From positions 310,001-374,000 of the forward strand of contig JBAZYO010000001.1 of assembly GCA_041659285.1 (NCBI GenBank): 64,000 bases of DNA. Direction: 5' to 3'. Origin of the DNA: Vicinamibacterales bacterium. GTDB taxonomy: Bacteria > Acidobacteriota > Vicinamibacteria > Vicinamibacterales > UBA2999. Made by a program: the position numbers and the translations under genes. Below, in pieces: positions 48,607 to 57,775 of the stretch (position 1 is its first letter; each line of letters begins with the position of its first letter). Below the pieces are notes generated by a model. It was not told the DNA's origin and ran no database searches. It was given only the letters and a program-made list of their open reading frames with translations.

Positions 48607-49430
48607 TGCTGGCAATCGCCAAAGCACACGCCTACGGCAACGATTTTCTGTTCGTGCCGGCGGAGCAGGTTGAAGGCCTCCGGCTCGACGAGCTGACGCG
48701 CCGCCTCTGCCATCGCCATTCCGGTCTCGGCGGCGACGGCGTGATCTACTACACGATTGCGCCGGACGGCACCGCGCGCATGCGGTTGATCAACACCGAC
48801 GGCAGCCCGTCGGAGCTGTCGGGCAACGGCCTGCGCTGCCTGGCGGCGCTGGTCCTCTACCAACGGGAGGCGGCGGGGCTCCCGCCCCTCACGGAAGTGC
48901 GGGTCGACACCGATGCGGGCTGGAAGGCGCTGTCGCTCATCAGCCGGTCCGGCGGCCGTTACACGTTCCGCGCGGCCATGGGCCAGCCGCAGCGCGTGGC
49001 TGAAGAGACCCTCGAGGTCGCCGGCGAAACGCTCAAGGTGACGACGCTGGCGATTGGGAATCCGCAGTGCGTCGCCCTGGTGAAGGAACTGCCGGACCTG
49101 GTGCGGTTTCACCGGATGGGACCGGCGCTGGCCACGCATCCGCGTTTCACCGAGGGCACCAACGTCGAGTTCGCGGTGATCGAAGCGCCCGACCGCGTGC
49201 GCATCCTGATTTGGGAACGCGGGGTCGGCCCCACGCACGCCTCGGGCACTGGCGCGTGCGCGTCGGCGATTGCCGCCATCTCGCACGGCGGCGCCGCCCG
49301 TGACATCCAGGTGATTGCCCCCGGCGGCACGCAGCGCGTCGAGTGGACCGACGCCGGCATCTTCCTGACCGGCTGGGCCGAGGTGGTGATCGACGGGCAC
49401 TGGGTGCCTTCGTATGCAGACCTTTCATGA
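48606..49430 (+). CDS. dapF: Diaminopimelate epimerase
   Basis: A 274-residue enzyme that interconverts LL- and meso-diaminopimelate, for lysine and peptidoglycan. The two catalytic cysteines lie in SGNGLRCLAALV (near residue 78) and in ASGTGACASAIAA (near 217). AYGNDFLFVPA at the N-terminus is the usual substrate-binding opening. The length is normal. It starts with ATG on the last base of the previous stop, and its end overlaps the SLC13 gene by 17 bases. Confidence 0.93.
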   Translation: MLAIAKAHAYGNDFLFVPAEQVEGLRLDELTRRLCHRHSGLGGDGVIYYTIAPDGTARMRLINTDGSPSELSGNGLRCLAALVLYQREAAGLPPLTEVRVDTDAGWKALSLISRSGGRYTFRAAMGQPQRVAEETLEVAGETLKVTTLAIGNPQCVALVKELPDLVRFHRMGPALATHPRFTEGTNVEFAVIEAPDRVRILIWERGVGPTHASGTGACASAIAAISHGGAARDIQVIAPGGTQRVEWTDAGIFLTGWAEVVIDGHWVPSYADLS

Positions 49431-50943
49431 GGCCGTCGGCGCCGTAGAATCCTATTCGCCGGCCGAAGAACAGTTCAATCGCCGTCGCCGCACCGCTGGG
49501 TTGTTCCTGGCGCCCGCGGTGTTCCTGGTCCTGCTGTTCGCGCCGCTCGGTGACATTCCGGTGGCGGCGCATCGCATGGCCGCGATCATGGGCCTCGTCG
49601 TCACGCTCTGGCTGACCGAGGCGCTGCCGCTCGCGGTCACGGCCATGCTGGGCCCCTGCGTCGCCGTGATGCTCGGCGTGACCAGCGGCCGCGCGGCGCT
49701 GGCGCCGTTCGCCGACCCCATCATCTTCCTCTTCATCGGCGGCTTCATGCTGGCGCAGGCGATGTTCGTGCACGGGGTCGATCGCCGCATCGCCTATGGC
49801 GCGCTGGCGATCAAGGGCGTCGGCGGCAGCGCCTTTCGCATCCTCCTCGTCTACGGCGCGGTGTGCACCGCGATGTCGATGTGGATCAGCAACACCGCCA
49901 CCACGGCGATGATGTTCCCGATCGGCCTGTCGATCATTGCCCACCTGCACCGCACCGCCACCGACCAGCAGGCCGCGGTCCGGCGCTTTGCGCTGGGCAT
50001 GATGCTGATGACGTCGTTCGGGCCGTCGATTGGCGGCATGGGCACGCCGGTGGGGACGCCGCCGAACCTGATCGGCATCGGCATGCTGGAGAAGATCGTC
50101 GGCGCGAAGATCTCGTTCTTCGCCTGGATGGCGATCGGCGTCCCCATCGTCACGGTGCTGTTCGGGTACCTCGTGCTGCAGTTCTATTGGACCTCGGCGC
50201 GGGGGTTGCGGGTGACCACCGACAGCACCGACCTGGTCTACGAGGAGCTGGCGCGGCTGGGCCCGATGACGACCGGGCAGCGGAATGTGCTGGTGGCGTT
50301 TGCGGTGACGGTGGCGCTGTGGATCGCGCCCGGCCTGTTCGCGATCGTGGGCGTGGACCAGACGCCGTTTGCCCGCGCCTATGCGGCGTCGATGCCGGAA
50401 GGCGTGGCCGCCATGGTCGGCGCGTTCCTGCTGTTCATCCTGCCGGTGGACTGGCGCGAGCGGCGATTCACGCTGACGTGGGACGAGGCGGTGAAAATCG
50501 ACTGGGGCATCACGCTGCTCTACGGTGGCGGGCTGGCGCTTGGGGAGTTGACGTTTTCCACCGGCCTGGCGCAGGCCATGGGCGAGGGCATCACGAGCTG
50601 GCTGCCGGCGCAGTCGGCGTTCGCGCTGACCGTGCTCTTCACGGCTTCGGCCATCATCGTGTCTGAAGCGGCGTCAAACACGGCGTCGGCGAACATGATC
50701 ATCCCGATCGCGATCGCGGTGTCGCAGGCGGCCGGGGTGCGGCCGATTGAACCGGTGCTGGGCGCTACGCTGGGCGCCAGCATGGGCTTCATGATGCCGG
50801 TATCAACGGCGCCGAATGCGATCGTCTACGGTTCGGGGTTCGTGCCGATTGGCCAGATGATGCGCCACGGCGTGATGCTCGACATTGTCGCGTTCGTCGT
50901 GATCATCGCGACGGTGATGACGCTCGGTCCGATCCTGTTCTGA
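49414..50943 (+). CDS. SLC13/DASS family anion transporter
   Basis: A 509-residue protein with about eleven membrane helices. The two SNT-type signatures that bind sodium and the carboxylate are visible: WISNTATTAMMFPIG (near residue 158) and SEAASNTASANMIIP (near 420). Family members import di- or tricarboxylates such as succinate or citrate with sodium; sulfate is a less likely substrate. The first 30 residues are cytoplasmic. It overlaps dapF by 17 bases, though no functional link is evident. Confidence 0.88.
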   Translation: MQTFHEAVGAVESYSPAEEQFNRRRRTAGLFLAPAVFLVLLFAPLGDIPVAAHRMAAIMGLVVTLWLTEALPLAVTAMLGPCVAVMLGVTSGRAALAPFADPIIFLFIGGFMLAQAMFVHGVDRRIAYGALAIKGVGGSAFRILLVYGAVCTAMSMWISNTATTAMMFPIGLSIIAHLHRTATDQQAAVRRFALGMMLMTSFGPSIGGMGTPVGTPPNLIGIGMLEKIVGAKISFFAWMAIGVPIVTVLFGYLVLQFYWTSARGLRVTTDSTDLVYEELARLGPMTTGQRNVLVAFAVTVALWIAPGLFAIVGVDQTPFARAYAASMPEGVAAMVGAFLLFILPVDWRERRFTLTWDEAVKIDWGITLLYGGGLALGELTFSTGLAQAMGEGITSWLPAQSAFALTVLFTASAIIVSEAASNTASANMIIPIAIAVSQAAGVRPIEPVLGATLGASMGFMMPVSTAPNAIVYGSGFVPIGQMMRHGVMLDIVAFVVIIATVMTLGPILF

Positions 50944-51008
50944 TCGCAGAAATCGCAGCGGGATTGGCCGCCGGTCGTGGCGAAAACCGCGATCCCAGGG
51001 CAGGCGCC

Positions 51009-51578
51009 CTAGTGCTTGCGGCGGACCGGCGCTGGCGGCTGGGGCGCGTCGATTTGCGCCAAAGCGGCCTGAAGTTCCTCGGCCACACCGGCCAGGGCCT
51101 TGCCCACGGCCGGGTAGTCTTCCTTCCCCAGCGCTGAGCGCGCTTCTTGCAATTTCTTTCCCGCCGCGTCGATAGCGGCCTGCGGCGCCTTGAGCGCGCG
51201 GGCCGGCGGCGCTGCCGCCTTCAGCCGGGCTTCGGCCGTGGCGAGCAACGTCGCGACCCGGGTGATGTCGCGTTCCGCGTCGCCGCGGGCGTTGGCGCGG
51301 CCTTCCACGGCGAGCTTCGCGGCATTCTGGGCGCGCTCGAAGCTGTCGATGGCGTGGCTCAAGGCCTGGCGATAGTCGCCACCGGCCACGGCCTCGTCGG
51401 ACCGCTTGAGGGCGTCGACGGCGGCGGTGAGTTCGGTGGCGGCAAATCGATCGGCGCCGGCGGCGCGTGCCGCTTCGATGGCGCCCTGGGCCTGGTTCAT
51501 TTCCTTGCTTGGGGGGTCGGCGCAACCGGCGGAGAGGATGAGGATGACAAGCGCCAGGCGGCGGGCCACACGAACCAT
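51009..51578 (-). CDS. Helical lipoprotein, DUF4398-like
   Basis: A 189-residue protein. The lipoprotein signal ends LALVILILSAGC, with Cys19 as anchor. The rest is nearly all helix, rich in Ala, Glu and Lys (AQGAIEAARAAGADRFAATE, KKLQEARSALGKEDY), with TPR-like spacing as in DUF4398 envelope lipoproteins. It probably lies in the periplasm attached to the outer or inner membrane. The function is unknown. It is divergent from radC. Confidence 0.72.
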   Translation of the reverse strand: MVRVARRLALVILILSAGCADPPSKEMNQAQGAIEAARAAGADRFAATELTAAVDALKRSDEAVAGGDYRQALSHAIDSFERAQNAAKLAVEGRANARGDAERDITRVATLLATAEARLKAAAPPARALKAPQAAIDAAGKKLQEARSALGKEDYPAVGKALAGVAEELQAALAQIDAPQPPAPVRRKH

Positions 51579-51669
51579 GTCTCACGAGTATACGACAGCG
51601 ACGCCGCGGAACCCGCGTGGGCCGGCGGCAGAACGCGCGTCAATCAGCTACCATGAAGGGTCCGGAACC

Positions 51670-52338
51670 ATGCGGGATGTGGCCGTCATGGACCGTCCGC
51701 GCGAGAAGCTGGCGCGGAGCGGCGCCGAGGCGCTCGGCGACAACGAGTTGCTGGCCCTGGTGCTGGGAGCGGGCACCCGCGACCGGGGCGCGCTGACCGT
51801 GGCGCAGGACGTGATCGCCGCGGCGGGCGGCCTGCCGGGCCTGGTCCGGCTTGGCCTGGATGATCTGGATCGGGTGTCGGGCATCGGGGAGTCCCGCGCC
51901 GCGCGCGTGCTGGCGGCCGTGGAACTGGGCCGCCGCACCCTGACGAGGGACGCGCCGGAGCGGCCGCGAATCCTGTCGCCGGTGGCCGCCGCGGAGTACC
52001 TGATGCCGCGGTTTTCCGGGTTTCACGTGGAGCGGTGCGGCGTGATGCTGCTGGACCAGAAGCAGCGGCTGATCCGGGCCACGGTGATCTCAACGGGGAC
52101 GCTCGACAGCGTGGCGGCGCACCCGCGCGAGGTGTTCCGGGCCGCGGCGGTGGCGTCGGCGTGGAGCGTGGTGGTGTTCCATAACCACCCGTCGGGGGAT
52201 CCGATGCCGAGCGCGATTGATCGCCTGGTGACGCGGCGCCTCGAGATGGCCGGCGAGGTGATGGGGATCGAGCTGGGCGATCACATCATCCTGGGAGACG
52301 GGACGTACTTCAGCTTCAAGGAAGAATCGAAACGGTGA
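51670..52338 (+). CDS. radC: RadC family protein (JAB/MPN domain)
   Basis: A 222-residue protein, from ATG 51670 with AAGGG about 9 bases upstream. An N-terminal helix-hairpin-helix (LDRVSGIGESRAARVLAAVE) precedes a JAMM metal motif, HNHPSGDPMPSAID (His, His and Asp), near residue 175. The opening MDRPREKLARSGAEALGDNE is characteristic. The historical link to DNA repair is weak; deubiquitinase-like metalloprotease chemistry is suggested by the fold only. It overlaps larC as GTGA. Confidence 0.9.
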   Translation: MRDVAVMDRPREKLARSGAEALGDNELLALVLGAGTRDRGALTVAQDVIAAAGGLPGLVRLGLDDLDRVSGIGESRAARVLAAVELGRRTLTRDAPERPRILSPVAAAEYLMPRFSGFHVERCGVMLLDQKQRLIRATVISTGTLDSVAAHPREVFRAAAVASAWSVVVFHNHPSGDPMPSAIDRLVTRRLEMAGEVMGIELGDHIILGDGTYFSFKEESKR

Positions 52339-53708
52339 CCATCCTCTACTTCGACTGCTTTGCCGGCGCGGCCGGAGACATGATCCTCGGCGCGTTGCTC
52401 GACGCGGGGCTGCCGTTCGACGAGCTGAAGCGCGCGCTGGGCAGTCTCGCCGTCGATGGCTGGGAGGTCTCGGTGGACCGGGTGATCAAGACCGGCGTGA
52501 CGGCGACCAAATTCCGCGTCCACCCGCTTTCGCTCGCGCAGCATTCATCGGCGAGCTTCAGCGAGGTCACGCCGAAGCGGCCTTCGGCCGCGAAGGCGGA
52601 CGAGCATGCCAATGTGGCGTCCGGCTTCAGCCGGACCGACGGGCACGCTCACGACCACGGCCATCACCACCCGCCTTCGCCCGCGGGCCACACACACGGG
52701 GGCTCCGGCGCGGCAAGCCATGCCCACGGGCACCACTCGTTGAAGGAGATCGAGGCGGCGATCGGGCGGTCGGCATTGTCGGCGGCGGGGAAGGCCAGGG
52801 CCACTGCCATGTTTCATCGCCTGGCCGAGGCCGAGGCCGCCATCCATGGCATGTCCGTGGACGAGGTCCATCTCCACGAAGTGGGCGCCATCGACTCGAT
52901 CATCGACATTGTCGGCGCGGTGTTCGCGCTCGAGTGGTTTGCCGCGGACCGCATCGTCGTGTCGCCCTTGAACGTCGGGGGGGGCATGGTGAAGTCGGCG
53001 CATGGCGTGTTCCCGGTGCCGGCACCGGCGACGGTGGCGCTGCTGAAGGACGCGCCGGTGTACTCGAGCGGCATCCAGGCGGAACTGCTCACGCCGACCG
53101 GCGCCCTCATCCTGACGGAATACGCGTCGTCGTTCGGGCCGGTCCCGGCCATGCGCGTGTCTCGCGTCGGCTACGGCGCCGGCGATCGCGAACTGGCCGA
53201 AACACCGAACGTCGTACGGGTCCTGGTTGGCGAGGGTGCGGCTCTCGAGCCCCAGGCCCCACGCCCCAGACCCCACGTCGTTGTCGTCCTCGAATGCGAG
53301 ATCGACGACATGAACCCGCAAATCTTCGGCCCGCTGATGGACACGCTTTATGCCGCCGGCGCGCTGGAGGTGTTCTATTCGTCGGTGCAGATGAAGAAGA
53401 ACCGCCCCGGCACGCTGATGACGATCGTGGGGAAGCCGGAGCACCGCGAGGCGCTGACCGAGATCGTGTTCCGCGAGTCCACGACCATCGGCGTGCGCTA
53501 CCAGGAGATGTCCCGTGATTGTCTGGACCGCGAGATGGTCACGGTGGCCACGGCGGTCGGGCCCGTGCGCTTCAAGGTGGCGCGCCGCAACGGCCAGATC
53601 GTCAACGCGCAGCCCGAGTTCGACGACCTCGCGAAACTTGCGGCCGAGACGAGCATCCCAATCAAGGAGATTCAGGCGTTGGCACACAAGGCATGGTTGG
53701 AGCGATGA
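52335..53708 (+). CDS. larC: LarC-like nickel-pincer cofactor nickel insertion protein
   Basis: A 457-residue protein. It opens ILYFDCFAGAAGDMILGALL, the LarC (DUF111) signature, and has VDEVHLHEVGAIDSIIDIVG and the C-terminal CEIDDMNPQ block. LarC inserts nickel into the pincer cofactor of lactate racemase and related enzymes. A His-rich loop (GHAHDHGHHH then HTHGGSGAASHAHGHHS, about residues 95-130) is normal for the family and may store nickel. The loop is preceded by an in-frame composite palindromic repeat (52565-52637). No larA, larB or larE was seen, so the client enzyme lies elsewhere or is unknown. It overlaps metG by 4 bases. Confidence 0.88.
   Translation: MTILYFDCFAGAAGDMILGALLDAGLPFDELKRALGSLAVDGWEVSVDRVIKTGVTATKFRVHPLSLAQHSSASFSEVTPKRPSAAKADEHANVASGFSRTDGHAHDHGHHHPPSPAGHTHGGSGAASHAHGHHSLKEIEAAIGRSALSAAGKARATAMFHRLAEAEAAIHGMSVDEVHLHEVGAIDSIIDIVGAVFALEWFAADRIVVSPLNVGGGMVKSAHGVFPVPAPATVALLKDAPVYSSGIQAELLTPTGALILTEYASSFGPVPAMRVSRVGYGAGDRELAETPNVVRVLVGEGAALEPQAPRPRPHVVVVLECEIDDMNPQIFGPLMDTLYAAGALEVFYSSVQMKKNRPGTLMTIVGKPEHREALTEIVFRESTTIGVRYQEMSRDCLDREMVTVATAVGPVRFKVARRNGQIVNAQPEFDDLAKLAAETSIPIKEIQALAHKAWLER
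52565..52637 (+). repeat. Composite palindromic repeat (A + B) inside larC
   Basis: Family A sequence (GCCGAAGCGGCCTTCGGCCG then CGAAGGCGGACG, from about 52570) is followed by a family B unit at 52611-52637. It is the same order as at 13774-13860. It is in frame and encodes residues about 78-101, ending NVASGFSRT, just before the His-rich loop. Confidence 0.8.
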
Positions 53709-55675
53709 AGTTTTTCCTCACCACCGCAATCGACTTCGTCAACAGCCGGCCCCACCTGGGCACGGCCTACGAAAAGGTCACCGCCGACATCATCGCCCGC
53801 TATCGCCGTCTCGCGGGGTTCGACACCCACTTCCTGATGGGCAATGACGAGCACTCGCAGAACGTCTTCCGCAAGGCCGTGGAGCAGGGGAAGGATCCGC
53901 TCACCTACTGTGACGAGATGGAGGTGGTGTTTCGTGACGTGTGGAAGCGCCTCGACATCTCGTTCGACGACTTCATCCGCACCTCGGACCCCAAGCGCCA
54001 CAAACCCGCGGTGCGGAAGATGGCGCAGGCGTGCCTCGACAACGGCGATATCTACGAAGGCTCGTACGAGGGCTTCTACTGTGTGGGCTGCGAGGCGTTC
54101 AAGCAGGAGAAGGACCTCGTTGACGGCAACTGTCCGCTCCACAACACCAAGCCCGACTGGATTCGCGAGAAGAACTGGTTCTTCCGTCTGTCCAAGTACC
54201 AGCAGCCGCTGCTGAAGCATTACACCGAGCATCCGGAGTTCATCGAGCCGGAAATCCGGCGCAACGAAATCCTGCGGTTGGTCGAGGGCGGGCTGGATGA
54301 CATCTCGATGTCCCGCGCCGGCCAGTCGTGGGGCATCCCGCTGCCGTTTGATCCGGCGAGCGTCGTCTACGTGTGGTTCGACGCGTTGATCAATTACGCC
54401 GCCGCGGTGGGCTACGGCTGGGACGACGAGCGGTTCCGGCAGTGGTGGCCGGCGAACCTGCACATTGTCGGCAAGGACATCACGCGCTTCCACTGCGTGA
54501 TCTGGCCGGCCATGTTGATGAGCGCCGGCCTGCCGCTGCCTGGCCAGGTGTTCGGCCACGGCTGGGTGTATTTCAAGGGCGAGCGCATGAGCAAGACGAT
54601 GGGGAACATCGTCGATCCGCTGGATGCGGCGGAGCGCTTCGGGCCCGATCCGCTGAGGCTGTACCTCGCCAAGGAGATTCCCTACGGCGGCGACGGCGAC
54701 TTCACGTGGGAGCGGTTCGAAGAGAAATACAACGCCGACCTGGCGAACAACCTCGGCAATCTGGTCAACCGCGTGGCCTCGATGAGCGAGCGTTACCAGA
54801 AGGGCGTCATTCGGCCGGCGGGCGGCGGATCGCTGGCGGCGATGGCCGCTGAGAACGTGGCGGCCTACAGGGCGGCGATGAACGTGCACGCCCTGCACGA
54901 GGGCGCGGCGGCGGCGTTCCGCCTGATCAGCGGCGCTAACAACTACATTGCCGAAACGCAACCGTGGGCCCTCGCCAAGGACCCCGCGAATGCGGATCGC
55001 CTGAACGGCGTGCTCGCCGACATTGCGGAGTCCGTTCGCATTGCGGCCGTCATGCTGTCGCCGATCATGCCCGCCTCGGCGACCGAGATCCTGCGGCGTT
55101 TGGGCGACACCGCGCCGGCCGCCGGCCGGCGGTTGGACGCCGACACCGCATGGCGGACGTCGGGCGAGAAACAGATTCTGAACGCCGGGGCCCTGTGGCC
55201 CCGCATTGAAGCCGACAAGGGAGTTGTGACCGTGACTGACGAGACGCCAAAGCCGACCGAGACCGCTGCCGTGCCACCACCAACTGTTGCGCCCGCCGCC
55301 GCCGCGGTCGCTGCGCCTGCTCCCGCTCCCGCCGTAGCTGAGGCGCCTGCGATCATCACGATTGATGATTTCATGAAGATTCAGCTGAAGGTCGCCAAGG
55401 TGCTCGAGGCTGAACGGATGCCGAAGTCGCAGAAGCTGCTCAAGCTGAAGGTTGACGCCGGTGAGGCGGAGCCGCGGACCATTCTCGCCGGCATCGCCGA
55501 GTCGTACGAGCCCGAAGCCATGGTCGGCAAGACGATTGTGATCGTGGCCAATCTGGCGCCGCGCAAGATGATGGGCCTGGAATCCAACGGCATGGTGCTC
55601 GCGGCGAGTCCCGAGGGCGGCGCTGCGTTCGTGCTGAACGCCGAGCCCGCCACGCCGGGCACGCGAGTCAGATAG
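53705..55675 (+). CDS. metG: Methionyl-tRNA synthetase
   Basis: A 656-residue enzyme from ATG 53705, overlapping larC as ATGA. The HIGH-like motif is PHLGTAYEK (near residue 15), and the KMSKS-like loop reads ERMSKTMGN near 298. The zinc region YCVGCEAF with NCPLH has a Cys-x-x-Cys and Cys-x-x-His pattern, as in the Thermus type. After a Pro/Ala-rich linker, the last 105 residues (DDFMKIQLKVAKVLEAERMP then ILAGIAESYEPEAMVG) form a Trbp111-like tRNA-binding domain. It charges tRNA-Met. Confidence 0.94.
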   Translation: MKFFLTTAIDFVNSRPHLGTAYEKVTADIIARYRRLAGFDTHFLMGNDEHSQNVFRKAVEQGKDPLTYCDEMEVVFRDVWKRLDISFDDFIRTSDPKRHKPAVRKMAQACLDNGDIYEGSYEGFYCVGCEAFKQEKDLVDGNCPLHNTKPDWIREKNWFFRLSKYQQPLLKHYTEHPEFIEPEIRRNEILRLVEGGLDDISMSRAGQSWGIPLPFDPASVVYVWFDALINYAAAVGYGWDDERFRQWWPANLHIVGKDITRFHCVIWPAMLMSAGLPLPGQVFGHGWVYFKGERMSKTMGNIVDPLDAAERFGPDPLRLYLAKEIPYGGDGDFTWERFEEKYNADLANNLGNLVNRVASMSERYQKGVIRPAGGGSLAAMAAENVAAYRAAMNVHALHEGAAAAFRLISGANNYIAETQPWALAKDPANADRLNGVLADIAESVRIAAVMLSPIMPASATEILRRLGDTAPAAGRRLDADTAWRTSGEKQILNAGALWPRIEADKGVVTVTDETPKPTETAAVPPPTVAPAAAAVAAPAPAPAVAEAPAIITIDDFMKIQLKVAKVLEAERMPKSQKLLKLKVDAGEAEPRTILAGIAESYEPEAMVGKTIVIVANLAPRKMMGLESNGMVLAASPEGGAAFVLNAEPATPGTRVR

Positions 55676-55715
55676 CCCAGGAATTCAAGAAGGGCGCCTG
55701 ACCCCAATCATCCCT

Positions 55716-56495
55716 ATGACTGATTCACACTGTCATATCGCCGGCGAGGAGTTCATCGCCGACCTCGACGCCGTGGTTGAACGGGCGCGGGCGGCGGGCG
55801 TGCGGCGCGCGCTCGTCATTCTTGCCGCGGAAGACGACGCCGAGATCGCGCGGGTGGCGACGGTGTCGGCGGCGTGGCCGGAGTGCCGGTTTGCGGTAGG
55901 CATCCATCCGCACCACGCGCATTTGTTTGCCGCGAATCCGCAGGACGCGGCCGCCGCCGTGGCGGCCCGGCTCGACGCGCTGCCGCTGGCGCGCGCCGTG
56001 GGTGAGATCGGGCTCGACTACCACTACGACTTCTCGCCCCGCGACGTGCAGCAGGCCGTGTTCCGGGCCCAACTCCAACTCGCGCGCGGCCGCGACCTGC
56101 CCGTGGTCATCCACACCAGGGAAGCGGAAGACGACACGCTCCGGATCCTTGCCGAGGAGGGCGGTCCCCGGCTGCGCGGCGTCTTTCACTGCTTCACGGG
56201 CGACGCCGCCGCCGCCGGCCGCGCCCTGGCGACCGGTTTCTACCTGTCGATCCCCGGCGTGGTCAGCTTCCCGAAGGCCGAGCCGTTGCGGGAGGCGCTG
56301 CCGGGCGTGCCCGCCGACCGGTTGCTGGTGGAAACCGACAGCCCGTACCTGGCGCCGGTGCCGCATCGCGGCAAACGCAACGAGCCCGCGCACGTGGCGA
56401 CCGTCGTCGCCCGGGTCGCGGCGGCGCGCGGAGTGCCGCCGGAAATGGTCGGCGCCGAAACCGATCACAACTTCGATGTGCTGTTCCGGCCCTAG
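55716..56495 (+). CDS. tatD: TatD family metal-dependent hydrolase
   Basis: A 259-residue TIM-barrel hydrolase. Metal ligands are visible in DSHCH at residues 3-7, GEIGLDYHYD (near 90), VIHTREAEDD (near 130), FHCFTGD and ETDSPYL. TatD enzymes act as 3'-5' DNases or general nucleic-acid hydrolases. The length is typical. It begins 40 bases after metG and may be in the same transcript, as metG and tatD are often neighbours. Confidence 0.91.
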   Translation: MTDSHCHIAGEEFIADLDAVVERARAAGVRRALVILAAEDDAEIARVATVSAAWPECRFAVGIHPHHAHLFAANPQDAAAAVAARLDALPLARAVGEIGLDYHYDFSPRDVQQAVFRAQLQLARGRDLPVVIHTREAEDDTLRILAEEGGPRLRGVFHCFTGDAAAAGRALATGFYLSIPGVVSFPKAEPLREALPGVPADRLLVETDSPYLAPVPHRGKRNEPAHVATVVARVAAARGVPPEMVGAETDHNFDVLFRP

Positions 56496-56639
56496 GCCGC
56501 AGATGACGCAGCTGACACAGACGCACTCCTGGCCGGGCCCCGCGCGCGGCACCCGCGCGTGGGTGGCCTGACATCGCCGCAAAGTCCAGAGCTGCAAGCA
56601 TTAACAGGCGGTCGCTTTCGTTGACACCGCCGCCTTCGT
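56496..56639. other. Intergenic region after tatD
   Basis: This 144-base gap begins with CCGCAGATGACGCAG, similar to the tandem units at 25621, and continues with GC-rich sequence without a clear gene. It ends with a TTGACA box that may belong to the polyprenyl synthetase promoter. Confidence 0.5.
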
Positions 56640-56649
56640 ATGGTGAGAT
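56621..56649 (+). promoter_or_regulatory. Possible promoter of the polyprenyl synthetase gene
   Basis: TTGACA at 56621-56626 is a perfect -35 box; 17 bases later TGAGAT at 56644-56649 is only a weak -10 match. If used, transcription would begin near 56656, which would favour the GTG at 56658 as the true start. Confidence 0.35.
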
Positions 56650-57659
56650 TAACGGACGTGTCTAACGCCGCACCACGGACCCAAGCGGACCTGCTTCAGC
56701 TGTTCGAACCCGTACGCGACGACCTCGAGGCCGTCGAACGGGAGTTCGCCCGGCAGGTACAGTCACAGATCCAGGTCATTCCCGAGATCGGCAACTACCT
56801 TCAGAAGAGCGGCGGCAAGCGCGTCCGCCCGGCCGTGCTGCTCATGGCGTCGCGCCTGTGCGGCTACACCGGCCCGCGCGCCATCCTGAACGCCGCGGTG
56901 GTCGAGTTCATCCATACCGCCACGCTCGTGCACGACGACATCATCGACGATGCCGACGTCAGGCGGGGGCGTAAGGCCGTGCATTCGCAGTGGGGCAATG
57001 ACGTCACCGTGCTGGCCGGTGACTTCCTCTACATCAAGTCGATGGCGATGGCGCTCACCCAGGACACGCTCGACGTGGTCCGGTTGCTGTGCGACGTCAC
57101 GCTGCGGATGATCGAAGGTGAGCTCTATCAGCTCACCAAGAACGGCGTGGTCGATCTGACCGAGAACGAACACTTCGACATCATTCACCGCAAGACCGCC
57201 TACTTGTTCGGCGGCTGCGCGCAGATCGGCGGCATCCTCGGCGAAGTTGGCGCCGAGAAGGAGCAGGCGCTGCGCGAGTATGGCTTCGGCCTGGGGACGA
57301 TGTTCCAGCTGGTGGACGACCTGCTCGACTTCACGGGCGCGGCCGAGATCATCGGCAAGCCGGTTGGCGGCGACCTGCGCGAGGGCAAGATCACGCTGCC
57401 GATCATCCACCTCCTGGAGCACGGCGGCGCCGAGGCCGACGACCTGGTCCGCAACGCCGTGCGCGCCCGCGACGTGAGCGTCGAAGATTGGGCCCGCATC
57501 AAGGCCCTGCTCGCCGAGCATCGTTCGCTCGACTACGCCTACGATCGCGCGGTCGAGTTTGGCGAGACCGCCAAGCGACAATTGCGCCAGTTCGCGCCCA
57601 GCCGCGAACGCGAAGCGCTGATGGCGCTCGCCGACTACGTCTTGCTACGAGACCGGTAA
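56640..57659 (+). CDS. Trans-polyprenyl diphosphate synthase
   Basis: A 339-residue enzyme (333 if the GTG at 56658 is the start). The first aspartate-rich motif is VHDDIIDDADVRRGRKAVH (near residue 98), and the second is FQLVDDLLDF (near 225). KSGGKRVRPAVLLM at the N-terminal side binds the substrate. It elongates farnesyl or geranylgeranyl diphosphate with isopentenyl units for quinone side chains or lipid carriers. The octaprenyl/solanesyl (IspB) class is likely, but chain length cannot be read from the sequence. Confidence 0.9.
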   Translation: MVRLTDVSNAAPRTQADLLQLFEPVRDDLEAVEREFARQVQSQIQVIPEIGNYLQKSGGKRVRPAVLLMASRLCGYTGPRAILNAAVVEFIHTATLVHDDIIDDADVRRGRKAVHSQWGNDVTVLAGDFLYIKSMAMALTQDTLDVVRLLCDVTLRMIEGELYQLTKNGVVDLTENEHFDIIHRKTAYLFGGCAQIGGILGEVGAEKEQALREYGFGLGTMFQLVDDLLDFTGAAEIIGKPVGGDLREGKITLPIIHLLEHGGAEADDLVRNAVRARDVSVEDWARIKALLAEHRSLDYAYDRAVEFGETAKRQLRQFAPSREREALMALADYVLLRDR

Positions 57660-57664
57660 GCCGG

Positions 57665-57768
57665 CCACAGAGACACCGAGTCACAGAGAAATTCCTAATC
57701 TTTGGGAGCACTAAGAACCGTGGCACTTAAGAAGAACTTGTCTTCTCTGTGTCGCTGTGTCTCTGTGG
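57665..57768. repeat. Long inverted repeat of CACAGAG units upstream of ligA
   Basis: The left arm (57665-57690) and right arm (57743-57768), each 26 bases, are reverse complements except at three positions, around a 52-base loop. The right arm ends 7 bases before the ligA start. In the ligA frame the right arm would encode MSLCLCGRP, which argues for the later GTG start. Confidence 0.8.
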
Positions 57769-57775
57769 CAGACCT

